Positions 7,567-16,256 of a stretch of 64,000 nt of DNA are shown here, piece after piece. Where the stretch lies: the NCBI RefSeq assembly GCF_001424345.1, contig NZ_LMPF01000021.1, positions 709,366 to 773,365 of the forward strand. Direction: 5' to 3'. The stretch is from Burkholderia sp. Leaf177 (GTDB lineage Bacteria; Pseudomonadota; Gammaproteobacteria; Burkholderiales; Burkholderiaceae). Each line of letters begins with the position of its first letter. The first letter of the stretch is position 1. A program made the translations under genes and the position numbers. The notes under the pieces are model-generated. The model was given only the letters and a program-made list of their open reading frames with translations. It was not told where the DNA came from and made no database searches.

Positions 7567-9957
7567 ATGAGCGTAGCCGACTACTTCTCCTCGATGGATT
7601 ACGGACCTGCACCGGAAGACGACGGCGCCGCGCGCGCCTGGCTGGATCAACACACGAACGGTTTTGGTCATTTCATCGATGGCGCTTATCGCGAGCCTTC
7701 GGCCGGCGAGCGTTTCGATTCCTCCGAGCCCGCCACCGGGCGTTTGCTTGCGAGCATCGCGCAAGGCGATCAGGCCGATGTGGACGCAGCGGTCGACGCC
7801 GCGCATCGTGCGTTGCCCGCGTGGCAAGCGCTTGGCGGCGCAGGTCGCGCGCGTCATCTGTATGCGTTGTCGCGCATGGTCCAGCGCAACGCGCGCCTTT
7901 TTTCCGTGCTGGAATCGCTCGATAACGGCAAGCCGATCCGCGAATCGCGCGACATCGATATCCCTCTCGTGGCAAGGCATTTCCTGCATCACGCAGGTTG
8001 GGCGCAATTGCAGGATCGCGAGTTCGCGGACTGGGCTTCGCTGGGCGTGATCGGGCAGATCGTGCCGTGGAATTTTCCGCTGCTGATGCTTTCGTGGAAG
8101 ATCGCGCCGGCGCTCGCGCTCGGCAATTGCGTGGTGCTGAAGCCGGCTGAATACACGCCGCTGACCGCGTTGCTGTTCGCCGAACTGGCGGCGCGCGCGG
8201 GTTTGCCGGCGGGCGTGCTGAATGTCGTGACCGGCGACGGCCGCACGGGCGCCGCGCTGGTCGATCATCCGCGTATCGCGAAGATTGCGTTCACGGGTTC
8301 AACGGAAGTCGGCAAGCAGATTCGCGTGGCGACCGCTGGTTCGGGCAAGTCGTTGACGTTGGAGTTGGGTGGCAAGTCGCCGTTCATCGTCTTCGATGAC
8401 GCCGATCTCGACAGCGCGGTCGAAGGCGTGGTCGACGCAATCTGGTTCAATCAAGGCCAGGTGTGCTGCGCGGGTTCACGGCTGCTCGTGCAGGAAGGCG
8501 TGGAGAAGCGCTTTATCGATAAACTCAAGCGGCGCATGGACACGCTGCGCGTCGGGCCGTCGCTGGACAAGGGCATCGACATGGGCGCGATCGTCGATAC
8601 GGTTCAGCTCGAACGCATTCAGTCGCTCGTGGCGCGCGGCGTTGAAGAGGGCTGCGTGATTCATCAGCCCAAAGCGCTCGAGATGCCGGGCGGAGGCGCG
8701 TTTTATCCGCCGACGCTGGTGACGAATGTCGCGCCGGCATCCACGCTTGCACAAGATGAAATCTTCGGACCGGTGCTCGTGACCATGAGCTTTCGCACGC
8801 CCGACGAAGCCGTCGCGCTGGCGAATCATTCGCGCTACGGCCTTGCCGCGAGCGTGTGGAGCGAGACCATTGGCCGTGCGCTCGATATTGCGCCGAGACT
8901 TGAATGTGGCGTGGTCTGGATCAACGCAACCAATCTCTTCGATGCCGGCGTTGGCTTCGGCGGATATCGCGAATCGGGCTTCGGCCGCGAAGGCGGGCGC
9001 GAAGGAATCTACGAATATCTGAAGCCGCGTGCGTGGTCAAAACTGGCCGTTCGCTCTTCGGCTTCTGTCGCGCCTGCAGCTTCCACTTCAGTGGCTGAAT
9101 CCAACGTCAGCGCGCTCGATCGCACCGCCAAATTGTTTATCGGCGGGAAGCAGGTTCGGCCCGACAGCGGTTATACGCGGCTCGTGCATGCGCCGTCGGG
9201 CAACATTGTCGGCGAGGTTGGCGAAGGCAGCCGCAAGGACGTGCGCAATGCGGTCGCGGCGGCGCGCGGCGCGGGAAAGTGGTCGCAAGCCAGCACGCAT
9301 AATCGCGCACAAGTGCTGTATTACCTCGCGGAAAACCTGTCGGCGCGCGCGGATGAATTCGCGCGACAACTCGTTGCGCGGACCGGCGTTTCTTCCGCGC
9401 AGGCCGAGCGCGAAGTCGAGGCATCGATCACGCGTTTGTTCACGTATGGCGCGTGGGCCGACAAGTTCGACGGCGCGGTGCATTCGCCGCCGCTGAAAGG
9501 CGTGGCGCTCGCGATGCACGAACCGCTCGGCGTGATCGGCGTGGTGTGTCCGGACGAAGCGCCGTTGCTGGGCCTGATTTCGTTGATCGCGCCGGCGCTC
9601 GCGTTGGGCAATCGCGTGGTCGCGGTGCCGAGCGAAACCTGCCCGTTGATGGCGACGGATTTCTATCAGGTCGTCGAGACGTCCGACGTGCCGGCCGGCG
9701 CGCTGAATATCATCACCGGCGAGCGCAAGCCGTTGGCATCGACGCTTGCAAAACACGACGATGTCGATGCAATCTGGTCCTTCGGCGGCGCGGATTTATC
9801 GGCGATGGTGGAACGTGAATCCGTCGGCAACCTGAAGCGCACGTTCGTGGATCACGGCCGCGTGTTCGACTGGTTCGACGCGGACGTGTCCGAAGGTCTG
9901 CCATTCCTCAGGCACGCCGTGCAAGTGAAGAACATCTGGATTCCGTACGGCGATTAA
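7567..9957 (+). CDS. Two-domain aldehyde dehydrogenase (ALDH16-like), second domain inactive
   Basis: A 796-residue protein. Residues 30-505 form a complete NAD(P)-dependent aldehyde dehydrogenase: oxyanion Asn169 in PWNF, cofactor loop FTGSTEVGK at 242-250, general base Glu266 in LELGGK and nucleophile Cys300/301 in GQVCCAG. Residues about 530-796 form a second, shorter aldehyde-dehydrogenase-like domain (VCPDEAPLLGLISLIAPALALG) that has neither the Cys nor the Glu motif. This active-plus-dead tandem is the ALDH16 architecture. Next to deoC it would oxidise the acetaldehyde released by the aldolase (inference). It starts 33 bp after deoC. Confidence 0.88.
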   Translation: MSVADYFSSMDYGPAPEDDGAARAWLDQHTNGFGHFIDGAYREPSAGERFDSSEPATGRLLASIAQGDQADVDAAVDAAHRALPAWQALGGAGRARHLYALSRMVQRNARLFSVLESLDNGKPIRESRDIDIPLVARHFLHHAGWAQLQDREFADWASLGVIGQIVPWNFPLLMLSWKIAPALALGNCVVLKPAEYTPLTALLFAELAARAGLPAGVLNVVTGDGRTGAALVDHPRIAKIAFTGSTEVGKQIRVATAGSGKSLTLELGGKSPFIVFDDADLDSAVEGVVDAIWFNQGQVCCAGSRLLVQEGVEKRFIDKLKRRMDTLRVGPSLDKGIDMGAIVDTVQLERIQSLVARGVEEGCVIHQPKALEMPGGGAFYPPTLVTNVAPASTLAQDEIFGPVLVTMSFRTPDEAVALANHSRYGLAASVWSETIGRALDIAPRLECGVVWINATNLFDAGVGFGGYRESGFGREGGREGIYEYLKPRAWSKLAVRSSASVAPAASTSVAESNVSALDRTAKLFIGGKQVRPDSGYTRLVHAPSGNIVGEVGEGSRKDVRNAVAAARGAGKWSQASTHNRAQVLYYLAENLSARADEFARQLVARTGVSSAQAEREVEASITRLFTYGAWADKFDGAVHSPPLKGVALAMHEPLGVIGVVCPDEAPLLGLISLIAPALALGNRVVAVPSETCPLMATDFYQVVETSDVPAGALNIITGERKPLASTLAKHDDVDAIWSFGGADLSAMVERESVGNLKRTFVDHGRVFDWFDADVSEGLPFLRHAVQVKNIWIPYGD

Positions 9958-10036
9958 AACGCGGCAGAAGCAGAAGAAATAGAATCTGAGCGCTTGACCT
10001 CGCATGAAGCGGGGCCGCTCAACTGAAGGAGACACA

Positions 10037-10510
10037 ATGCTCAAGAACCTCGATCCGCTGCTGAACGCCGACATCCTGCACGCGCTTTGCGCCATGGGTC
10101 ACGGCGACGAAGTCGTGATCTGCGATGCCAATTTTCCCGCCGATTCCGTCGCGCGCCAGACCGTCCTCGGCCATGTGCTGCGGCTCGACGGCGTCAATGC
10201 GCCGCGTGCGATCCGCGCGGTTTTATCGGTATTCCCGCTGGATAGTTTTGTCGATCATCCGGCCGAACGCATGGAAGTCGTCGGCGACGCAAACGCGCTT
10301 CCCGCCGTGCAACGCGAAGCACAAACTGAAGTCGATGCCGCCGAAGGCAAGTCGACGCCATTTGCTTCCGTCGAACGATTCGCGTTCTACGAGCGCGCGA
10401 AAAATGCGTATTGCGTGATCGCGACCGGCGAAGGACGCGGTTATGGCTGCTTCATCTTCAAGAAGGGCGTGAACCTCGCGCCCGATGCGCCTTCAGGGAA
10501 TGACAAATGA
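10037..10510 (+). CDS. RbsD/FucU-family sugar mutarotase
   Basis: A 157-residue protein with an optimal GAAGGAG ribosome-binding site; the start at 10037 gives the family N-terminus MLKNLDPLLNADILHAL. The hallmark HALCAMGHGDEVVICDANFP sits at about residues 15-34. Family members interconvert pyranose/furanose forms (RbsD) or anomers (FucU) of imported sugars, supplying the form a kinase needs. It overlaps the kinase gene by 4 bp (ATGA), so the two are translationally coupled. FucU-like length and motif fit better than RbsD. Confidence 0.87.
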   Translation: MLKNLDPLLNADILHALCAMGHGDEVVICDANFPADSVARQTVLGHVLRLDGVNAPRAIRAVLSVFPLDSFVDHPAERMEVVGDANALPAVQREAQTEVDAAEGKSTPFASVERFAFYERAKNAYCVIATGEGRGYGCFIFKKGVNLAPDAPSGNDK

Positions 10511-11442
10511 GCCGCAGCGTCGTCATCCTCGGCATCTACGTCACGGACCTGACCTTTCGCGCGGCGCGCATGCCGCTCCTGGGCGAGACCATCGCGGGAA
10601 CGGCTTTCGCAATGGGGCCCGGCGGCAAGGGCTCGAACCAGGCGGTGGCCGCTGCGCGCGCGGGCGCCGACGTCATTTTCTGCACGCGGCTAGGCGCGGA
10701 TGCGTTCGGGGAAATCGCCCGCTCGACGTGGGCCGCGGAAGGCATCACGGCGCGCGCGACATCGACTGACGGCGTGGCCACGGGCGCGGCGCATATCTTC
10801 GTGGACGACGTCACGGGCGGCAACGCGATCATCGTGGCGTCCGGCGCGGCGGCGCATTTGTGCCCGGAAGACGTTGACGCCATCGAGGCGGATATTGCGT
10901 CCGCTGCCGTCTTCGTCACGCAGCTCGAACAACCGGTTGCGGCGGCGAAGCGTGGGCTTGAAATCGCGCATCGGCATGGCGTGACGACCGTGTTCAATCC
11001 GGCCCCGGCGTTTCCGCTCGATGACGACATCTTCCCGCTCTGCGATTACATCACGCCGAATGAAACGGAAGCGACAGCGCTGACGGGCGTGGCAATCGCT
11101 TTGGTGGACGATGCCCGCAAAGCCGCCGATGTCCTGCTCGGCAAAGGCGTGAAAGCCGTGATCGTGACGCTGGGCGAGGCGGGCGCATTGCTGCATACAT
11201 CGAAGGAATCGGTGTTGGTGCCGGCATTCAATTGCGGTCGTGTAGTCGAAACGGCCGGCGCCGGCGATGGTTTCACCGGTGGTTTTGCCGCAGCACTCGC
11301 ACGCGGCGACAACGCGCTCGACGCCGTGCGTTTCGGCTGCGCGCTTGCAAGCTTGTCGGTCACGCGCGCGGGCACGGCGCCGTCCATGCCGAAGCTCGCC
11401 GAGATCCATGCCGTGCTCGGCGAACCAGCTCAACATTCCTGA
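10507..11442 (+). CDS. PfkB-family sugar kinase (ribokinase / deoxyribokinase type)
   Basis: A 311-residue PfkB carbohydrate kinase. The N-terminal signature is GPGGKGSNQAVAAARAG at about residues 38-54. The C-terminal signature VVETAGAGDGFTGGF carries the catalytic Asp and anion hole, and NPAP and TPNETEA match ribokinases. It would phosphorylate the imported sugar at C5; beside deoC the expected product is 2-deoxyribose-5-phosphate (inference). Translation is coupled to the mutarotase through a 4-bp overlap. Ribokinase activity cannot be excluded from sequence. Confidence 0.85.
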   Translation: MSRSVVILGIYVTDLTFRAARMPLLGETIAGTAFAMGPGGKGSNQAVAAARAGADVIFCTRLGADAFGEIARSTWAAEGITARATSTDGVATGAAHIFVDDVTGGNAIIVASGAAAHLCPEDVDAIEADIASAAVFVTQLEQPVAAAKRGLEIAHRHGVTTVFNPAPAFPLDDDIFPLCDYITPNETEATALTGVAIALVDDARKAADVLLGKGVKAVIVTLGEAGALLHTSKESVLVPAFNCGRVVETAGAGDGFTGGFAAALARGDNALDAVRFGCALASLSVTRAGTAPSMPKLAEIHAVLGEPAQHS

Positions 11443-11458
11443 ACGGAGGAGCGCCTGG

Positions 11459-12493
11459 ATGTTTGCATCGAAATTGCTCGCTGACCGGCAGCTCAACTTC
11501 CTGGTCGCGGTGAACCTGCTGGTCGTGATCGTTGCGACGTTTTTATCGCACGGACAGTTCGTCGATATCGACAACCTCCAGTCGATGGGAAGCCAGTTGC
11601 CCGAGCTCGGCCTGCTCGCGCTCGGCATCATGCTTTCGATGGTATCGGGCAATGGCGGCATCGACTTGTCGGGCGTCGCGCTCGCCAATCTGTCGGGCAT
11701 GGTCGCGGCGCTGTTGCTGCCCATGTTCATTTCCGCCGACAACTCGCCCGTGCTTTACACCGCCGTGTTCTGCGCGATCACGGTGGCGCTCGGTTTGATT
11801 GGCGGCTTGATGAACGGCGTGATCATCGCGAGGCTGAAACTCACGCCTATTCTTTGCACGCTGGGCACGTCGCTGTTATTTACCGGCATTGCCGTGGTGC
11901 TGAGCAACGGCGCGTCGGTGCGCGTGGAATATCTCGATGCACTTTCCGCCATCGGCAATGGCACGTTCCTGCAAGTGCCTATCTCGCTCTGGATTTTCAT
12001 CGCGACCGTGTTGCTGCTCGGCTGGTTGCTCAAGCGCACGCCGTTCGGCTTGCGGCTCTATTTGATGGGCACGAATCCGAAAGCCGCGTTTTATGCGGGC
12101 ATCCCGCGCGACCGCATGCTGATTCTCACCTACGGCATGTGCGGCGTGCTGGCGTCGCTGGCGGGATTGATCAGCGCGACGCATACGTCGAGCGCGAAGT
12201 GGGATTACGGCAACTCGTATTTGTTGATCGCGATCCTGATTGCGGTCATGGGCGGCGTGAATCCTGCGGGCGGTTACGGCCGGATCGTATGCGTGTTTCT
12301 CGCCGCGACCGTGCTGCAGTTTTTGTCTAGTCTTTTTAACCTGCTGGGCGTTTCGCAGTTCTTCGGCGATTGCGCCTGGGGCTTTTTGCTGCTGGCGTCG
12401 CTGGCTTTGGCCGGTGGAGAACGCGTGCGCGCAATCTTCGGATTGGGCGGCGCCGCGCCCGTCGCCAAAGTGCCGAAGCCACCGGCTGCATAA
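11459..12493 (+). CDS. Sugar ABC importer permease (RbsC type), first copy
   Basis: A 344-residue inner-membrane permease of the ribose/AI-2 importer family. The start at 11459 has GGAGGAG upstream. About nine hydrophobic segments are visible, beginning with FLVAVNLLVVIVATFL. The BPD_transp_2 pattern includes SGNGGIDLSGVALANL, GGLMNGVIIARLKLTPIL and, near the C-terminus, AVMGGVNPAGGYG. The same operon encodes a second RbsC-like permease, so the channel is probably a heterodimer, unlike the RbsC homodimer. Confidence 0.88.
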   Translation: MFASKLLADRQLNFLVAVNLLVVIVATFLSHGQFVDIDNLQSMGSQLPELGLLALGIMLSMVSGNGGIDLSGVALANLSGMVAALLLPMFISADNSPVLYTAVFCAITVALGLIGGLMNGVIIARLKLTPILCTLGTSLLFTGIAVVLSNGASVRVEYLDALSAIGNGTFLQVPISLWIFIATVLLLGWLLKRTPFGLRLYLMGTNPKAAFYAGIPRDRMLILTYGMCGVLASLAGLISATHTSSAKWDYGNSYLLIAILIAVMGGVNPAGGYGRIVCVFLAATVLQFLSSLFNLLGVSQFFGDCAWGFLLLASLALAGGERVRAIFGLGGAAPVAKVPKPPAA

Positions 12494-12547
12494 ATTTTTC
12501 GCTTCATCTCATGTGCTGTACATACAAACCATAACGGAGACAAACGC

Positions 12548-13552
12548 ATGAAACTCAATCGAATTGCCATCGCACTCGCCGGGCTCACGCTGACGGGCGG
12601 AATCATTGCCGCCGCGCAAGCCGCGACGAACGAAACCATCGTCACGGTGGTGAAGGTCACGGGCATCAACTGGTTTAACCGCATGGACGACGGCGTGAAG
12701 GAATTCGCCAAGGACAACCCCGGCGTGAACGCGTATCAAACGGGTCCGGGACGCGCGGACGCGGCGCAGCAACTAAAGATCATCGAAGACTTGATCGCGA
12801 AGAAGGTCACGGCCATTGCGGTCGTTCCCTACGATCCGCCGACGCTCGAACCCGCGCTGAAAAAGGCGATGGATCGCGGCATCAAGGTCGTCACGCATGA
12901 AGCCGACAACGCCAAGAACACGATGGTCGATATCGAAGCATTCGATAACACCGCGTATGGCGCGGGCCTGAACGAACGTCTCGCGAAGTGCATGGGTTCG
13001 CAAGGCAAATGGGCGGTGCTGGTCGGCTCGCTCGGCAGCCGTTCGCAAGTTCAGTGGGCGGATGGCGGTATCGGCAATGCGAAGCAGAAGTACCCGAAGA
13101 TGGATCTGGTCGAGCCGAAACTCGAGACCAATAACGACGGCGAACGCGCTTATCAGGTCGCGAAGGAAGTGTTGCGCAAGCACCCGGATCTGACGGGCTT
13201 TCAAGGATCGTCGTCGCTGGATGTGATCGGCATCGGCCGCGCGGTGGAAGAGGCCGGCAAGGTCGGCAAGATCTGCGTGTACGGCACGGGCCTGCCAACG
13301 GAAGCCGGCAAGTTCCTCGAAAGCGGCGCGGTCAACGGCATTGCGTTCTGGGATCCGAAGCTTGCGGGTATTGCGATGAACAAGGTCGCGAAAATGCTCG
13401 TAGATGGCAAGACGGTCGAGAACGGCGCGGATCTGGGTATTGTCGGCTATAACAAGGTGACCGTGAGCAAGGGTCCGGGCAAGGGCATCATCGTGCGCGG
13501 CACCGGTTGGGTCGACGTCGACAAGACCAACTACAAGCAGTATCCGTTCTGA
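12548..13552 (+). CDS. Periplasmic sugar-binding protein of ABC importer
   Basis: A 334-residue protein with a Sec signal peptide of about 25 residues (MKLNRIAIALAGLTLTGG, cleavage after AQA). The mature part is a Peripla_BP_4/LsrB-RhaS-like binding protein: VVKVTGINWFNRMDDGV at its N-terminus and ITAIAVVP-like and GIKVVTHEAD segments lining the cleft. It delivers substrate to the two RbsC-type permeases. A good GGAG SD precedes the ATG. A stable hairpin follows the stop, which would protect this message and raise its level over the downstream ATPase. Confidence 0.88.
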   Translation: MKLNRIAIALAGLTLTGGIIAAAQAATNETIVTVVKVTGINWFNRMDDGVKEFAKDNPGVNAYQTGPGRADAAQQLKIIEDLIAKKVTAIAVVPYDPPTLEPALKKAMDRGIKVVTHEADNAKNTMVDIEAFDNTAYGAGLNERLAKCMGSQGKWAVLVGSLGSRSQVQWADGGIGNAKQKYPKMDLVEPKLETNNDGERAYQVAKEVLRKHPDLTGFQGSSSLDVIGIGRAVEEAGKVGKICVYGTGLPTEAGKFLESGAVNGIAFWDPKLAGIAMNKVAKMLVDGKTVENGADLGIVGYNKVTVSKGPGKGIIVRGTGWVDVDKTNYKQYPF

Positions 13553-13573
13553 TCTTGGCTGGCAGGACGCAAG

Positions 13574-13607
13574 GCGTGCATGGTGTCCCGAAGGGCGCCA
13601 TGCGCGC
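13574..13607 (+). promoter_or_regulatory. Intercistronic hairpin after the binding-protein gene
   Basis: GCGTGCATGG (13574-13583) pairs fully, with one G-U, to CCATGCGCGC (13598-13607). Inside, CCC (13587-13589) pairs with GGG (13593-13595) around a GAA loop. No T-run follows, so it is not a classical terminator. It sits in the 92-bp gap between the binding-protein stop and the ATPase start. Confidence 0.6.
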
Positions 13608-13644
13608 TGTCATCAGGAAGCTTGAAAGGGTAGAAGGTTCAGTG

Positions 13645-15171
13645 ATGAGTACAGTGCCGCTTCTCGAAGTCGTCGATATCCACAAGCGTTTCACGGGCGT
13701 ATACGCGCTGCGTGGCGTGAGCCTGTCGTTCGAGCGCGGGCAGATTTATCACCTGCTCGGCGAGAACGGCTGCGGCAAGAGCACGCTGATCAAGATCATC
13801 TCGGGCGCGCAACCGCCCGACCAGGGCGAGCTTGTTATTGAAGGCGTGCGGCATGCGCGGCTTGCGCCGCTCGAAGCGTTGTCGGCGGGTATCGAAACGG
13901 TTTACCAGGATCTCTCGCTGCTGCCGAACATGAGCGTGGCGGAAAACGTGGGCCTGACTTCGGAGCTCGCCGAACATGGCGGCCGGCTCGCGCGGACGTT
14001 CGATCGCAAGGCATTGGCGCGCACGGCGGCGCGCGCGCTGGAAGCCGTGGGTCTTCCCGGCGATGCCGATTTTCAGGCGACGCTCGTCGAGCAGTTGCCG
14101 CTCGCGACGCGCCAGCTCGTGGCTATCGCGCGTGCGATTGCGAGCGAGGCGAAGTTCGTCATCATGGATGAACCCACAACGTCTCTTACGCAAAAGGAAG
14201 TCGACAACCTGATCGCGGTGCTCGCGAAACTGCGTGCCGATGGCGTTGCGGTGCTGTTCGTGAGCCACAAGCTCGATGAGTGTTATGCGATCGGCGGTGA
14301 AGTGATCGTGCTGCGCGATGGTCAGAAGATGGCGCAGGGTCCTATCGAAAATTATACGAAGGCGCAGATCGGCGAATTGATGACCGGCAAGCAGCTGTCG
14401 AACGAACGTTACAGGAAGGCCGAGGTCTCGGAAGGGCGCGAGATCGTGCTCGACGTGAAGGGTTTGTCGCGTTCGCGCCAGTTCGCCGATGTCACGTTCT
14501 CGCTGCATCGCGGAGAAATTCTCGGCGTGACCGGATTGCTAAATTCCGGGCGCAACGAACTTGCGCGCGCGCTTGCTGGCGTCGCGCCGGCGGACAGCGG
14601 AACGGTGACGCTGGATGGTTCCATCGTGCGGCTTAAAACGCCGTCCGATGCCAAGTGGCAACGCATTGGCTACGTGCCCGAAGACCGCCTGAATGAAGGC
14701 CTTTTCCTCGATAAATCCATCCGCGACAACGTCATCACCGCGTTGATTTCGAGCTTGCGCGACCGCTTTGGACAAGTCGATAAAAAGCGCGCGCGCGAAC
14801 TTGCCGAGCGCACCGTGAAGGACTTGCAGATCGCCACGCCCGACGTCGATAAACCCGTGCAATCGCTTTCGGGTGGCAACCAGCAACGCGTGTTGATCGG
14901 CCGGTGGCTTGCCATCGATCCGCGCGTGTTGATCCTGCATGGACCAACCGTTGGCGTGGACGTGGGATCGAAAGACATCATTTATCGCATCATGCAGCGC
15001 CTGGCGGAGCAGGGCATTGGCATCATCCTGATCAGCGACGACCTGCCCGAACTGCTGCAGAATTCCGACCGGATCTTGATGATGAAGAAAGGCCGGGTAT
15101 CGGATGAGTACAGAGCCGAAGACCTGACCGAGGCCGATCTTTATCACGCACTACTTTCAGAGGCAGCATGA
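13645..15171 (+). CDS. Sugar ABC importer ATPase, double-domain (RbsA type)
   Basis: A 508-residue fusion of two nucleotide-binding domains. The first has Walker A GENGCGKST (39-47), Walker B VIMDEPTTSLT and a weak signature (LPLATRQLVAIARA). The second has a degenerate P-loop (GLLNSGRNELARAL) but a good signature LSGGNQQRVLIGRW. Its Walker B reads VLILHGPTVGVDVG, with His432-Gly433 where Asp-Glu is usual. This suggests one competent and one mainly structural site. The start at 13645 matches the family N-terminus. It overlaps the next permease gene by 4 bp. Confidence 0.88.
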   Translation: MSTVPLLEVVDIHKRFTGVYALRGVSLSFERGQIYHLLGENGCGKSTLIKIISGAQPPDQGELVIEGVRHARLAPLEALSAGIETVYQDLSLLPNMSVAENVGLTSELAEHGGRLARTFDRKALARTAARALEAVGLPGDADFQATLVEQLPLATRQLVAIARAIASEAKFVIMDEPTTSLTQKEVDNLIAVLAKLRADGVAVLFVSHKLDECYAIGGEVIVLRDGQKMAQGPIENYTKAQIGELMTGKQLSNERYRKAEVSEGREIVLDVKGLSRSRQFADVTFSLHRGEILGVTGLLNSGRNELARALAGVAPADSGTVTLDGSIVRLKTPSDAKWQRIGYVPEDRLNEGLFLDKSIRDNVITALISSLRDRFGQVDKKRARELAERTVKDLQIATPDVDKPVQSLSGGNQQRVLIGRWLAIDPRVLILHGPTVGVDVGSKDIIYRIMQRLAEQGIGIILISDDLPELLQNSDRILMMKKGRVSDEYRAEDLTEADLYHALLSEAA

Positions 15172-16229
15172 GCGAGTCAATTCATCGCGTTGCTCAGACA
15201 TCGCAGGTCAAGGCGCCGTTGGCCGAAGTCGCGCCGCAAGTGCGGAAGTTGGGCTTTACCGCGCGGCTGGTGCGCAATCCGGAGTGGTTCACGCTCGGGC
15301 TGATCATTGTCACGTGTCTTGTAGTGGGCACGCTCAACCCGCGTTTTTTCCAGTTCGCGACGATCTTCGATTTGCTGCATTCAGGCACGACGGTATCGCT
15401 TTTTGCGCTTGGAACGCTGGTGGTGCTGGCGTCGGGCGGGATCGATGTATCGTTCACCGCGATCGCCGCTTTCACCATGTACTCCATCACCAAGGCCGTG
15501 TTTGCGTGGTGGCCCGATGCGCCGTTTGCGTTGATTCTTTTATGCGGCGCGTTGGGCGGCGTGTTGCTCGGATTGATCAATGGCGTGCTGGTGCATCGGT
15601 TGAAAGCGCCTTCGCTGATCGTGACGATCGGCACGCAGTATTTGTATCGCGGGCTGTTGCTGACGTTCGTGGGCACGCAGTTCTTCATGAACATTCCGCA
15701 CAGCATGGACAGCTTCGGGCGCTTGCCGCTTTTCTTCTATCACACGAACGACGGGCTTCGGGCAGTGTTGCCGGTGTCGGTGATTGCGCTGTTTCTGGCG
15801 GCGGGCGTGACGTGGTGGCTGCTGAATCGAACGATGATGGGACGCGGCGTCTATGCAATGGGCGGAAGCCTGCCGATCGCCGAGCGACTCGGCTACAACC
15901 TGCGCGCGATCCATTTGTTCGTGTTCGGCTACACCGGGATGCTTGCCGGGATTGCCGGGATTCTGCATGTATCGACGAATCGATTGGCGAATCCCTTCGA
16001 TCTGGTCGGGACCGAACTGGATGTGATCGCGGCGGTAATTCTGGGCGGCGCCCGGATCACCGGCGGGACGGGAACGGTTGTCGGGACGTTGCTGGGCGTG
16101 GTGCTGGTGACGCTTATCAACAGCGTGCTGATTCTGGTCGGCGTGCCGAGTACCTGGCAGAAGGTGATCATCGGCGCGTTTATTCTGGTGGCCGGAACCT
16201 TGTTCGCTTTGGGGAGAAGGGCGAGGTAA
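15168..16229 (+). CDS. Sugar ABC importer permease (RbsC type), second copy
   Basis: A 353-residue inner-membrane permease, coupled to the ATPase gene by ATGA. After a hydrophilic N-terminus of about 40 residues come roughly nine membrane segments with the family pattern (VVLASGGIDVSFTAIAAF, GLINGVLVHRLKAPSLIV, ILGGARITGGTG). It is the last gene of the deoC operon. A 7-bp perfect hairpin (GCGAGGT/ACCTCGC, 16221-16237) spans its stop codon, without a T-run. It pairs with the permease at 11459 to form the transmembrane channel. Confidence 0.88.
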   Translation: MSESIHRVAQTSQVKAPLAEVAPQVRKLGFTARLVRNPEWFTLGLIIVTCLVVGTLNPRFFQFATIFDLLHSGTTVSLFALGTLVVLASGGIDVSFTAIAAFTMYSITKAVFAWWPDAPFALILLCGALGGVLLGLINGVLVHRLKAPSLIVTIGTQYLYRGLLLTFVGTQFFMNIPHSMDSFGRLPLFFYHTNDGLRAVLPVSVIALFLAAGVTWWLLNRTMMGRGVYAMGGSLPIAERLGYNLRAIHLFVFGYTGMLAGIAGILHVSTNRLANPFDLVGTELDVIAAVILGGARITGGTGTVVGTLLGVVLVTLINSVLILVGVPSTWQKVIIGAFILVAGTLFALGRRAR

Positions 16230-16256
16230 GACCTCGCGCCCCTCGATAACCCTTCA

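Noticed and set aside
16221..16237. Hairpin over the stop of the last importer permease gene as terminator
   Set aside because: Perfect 7-bp stem, but no T-run follows in either direction; kept only as a remark in the gene entry.
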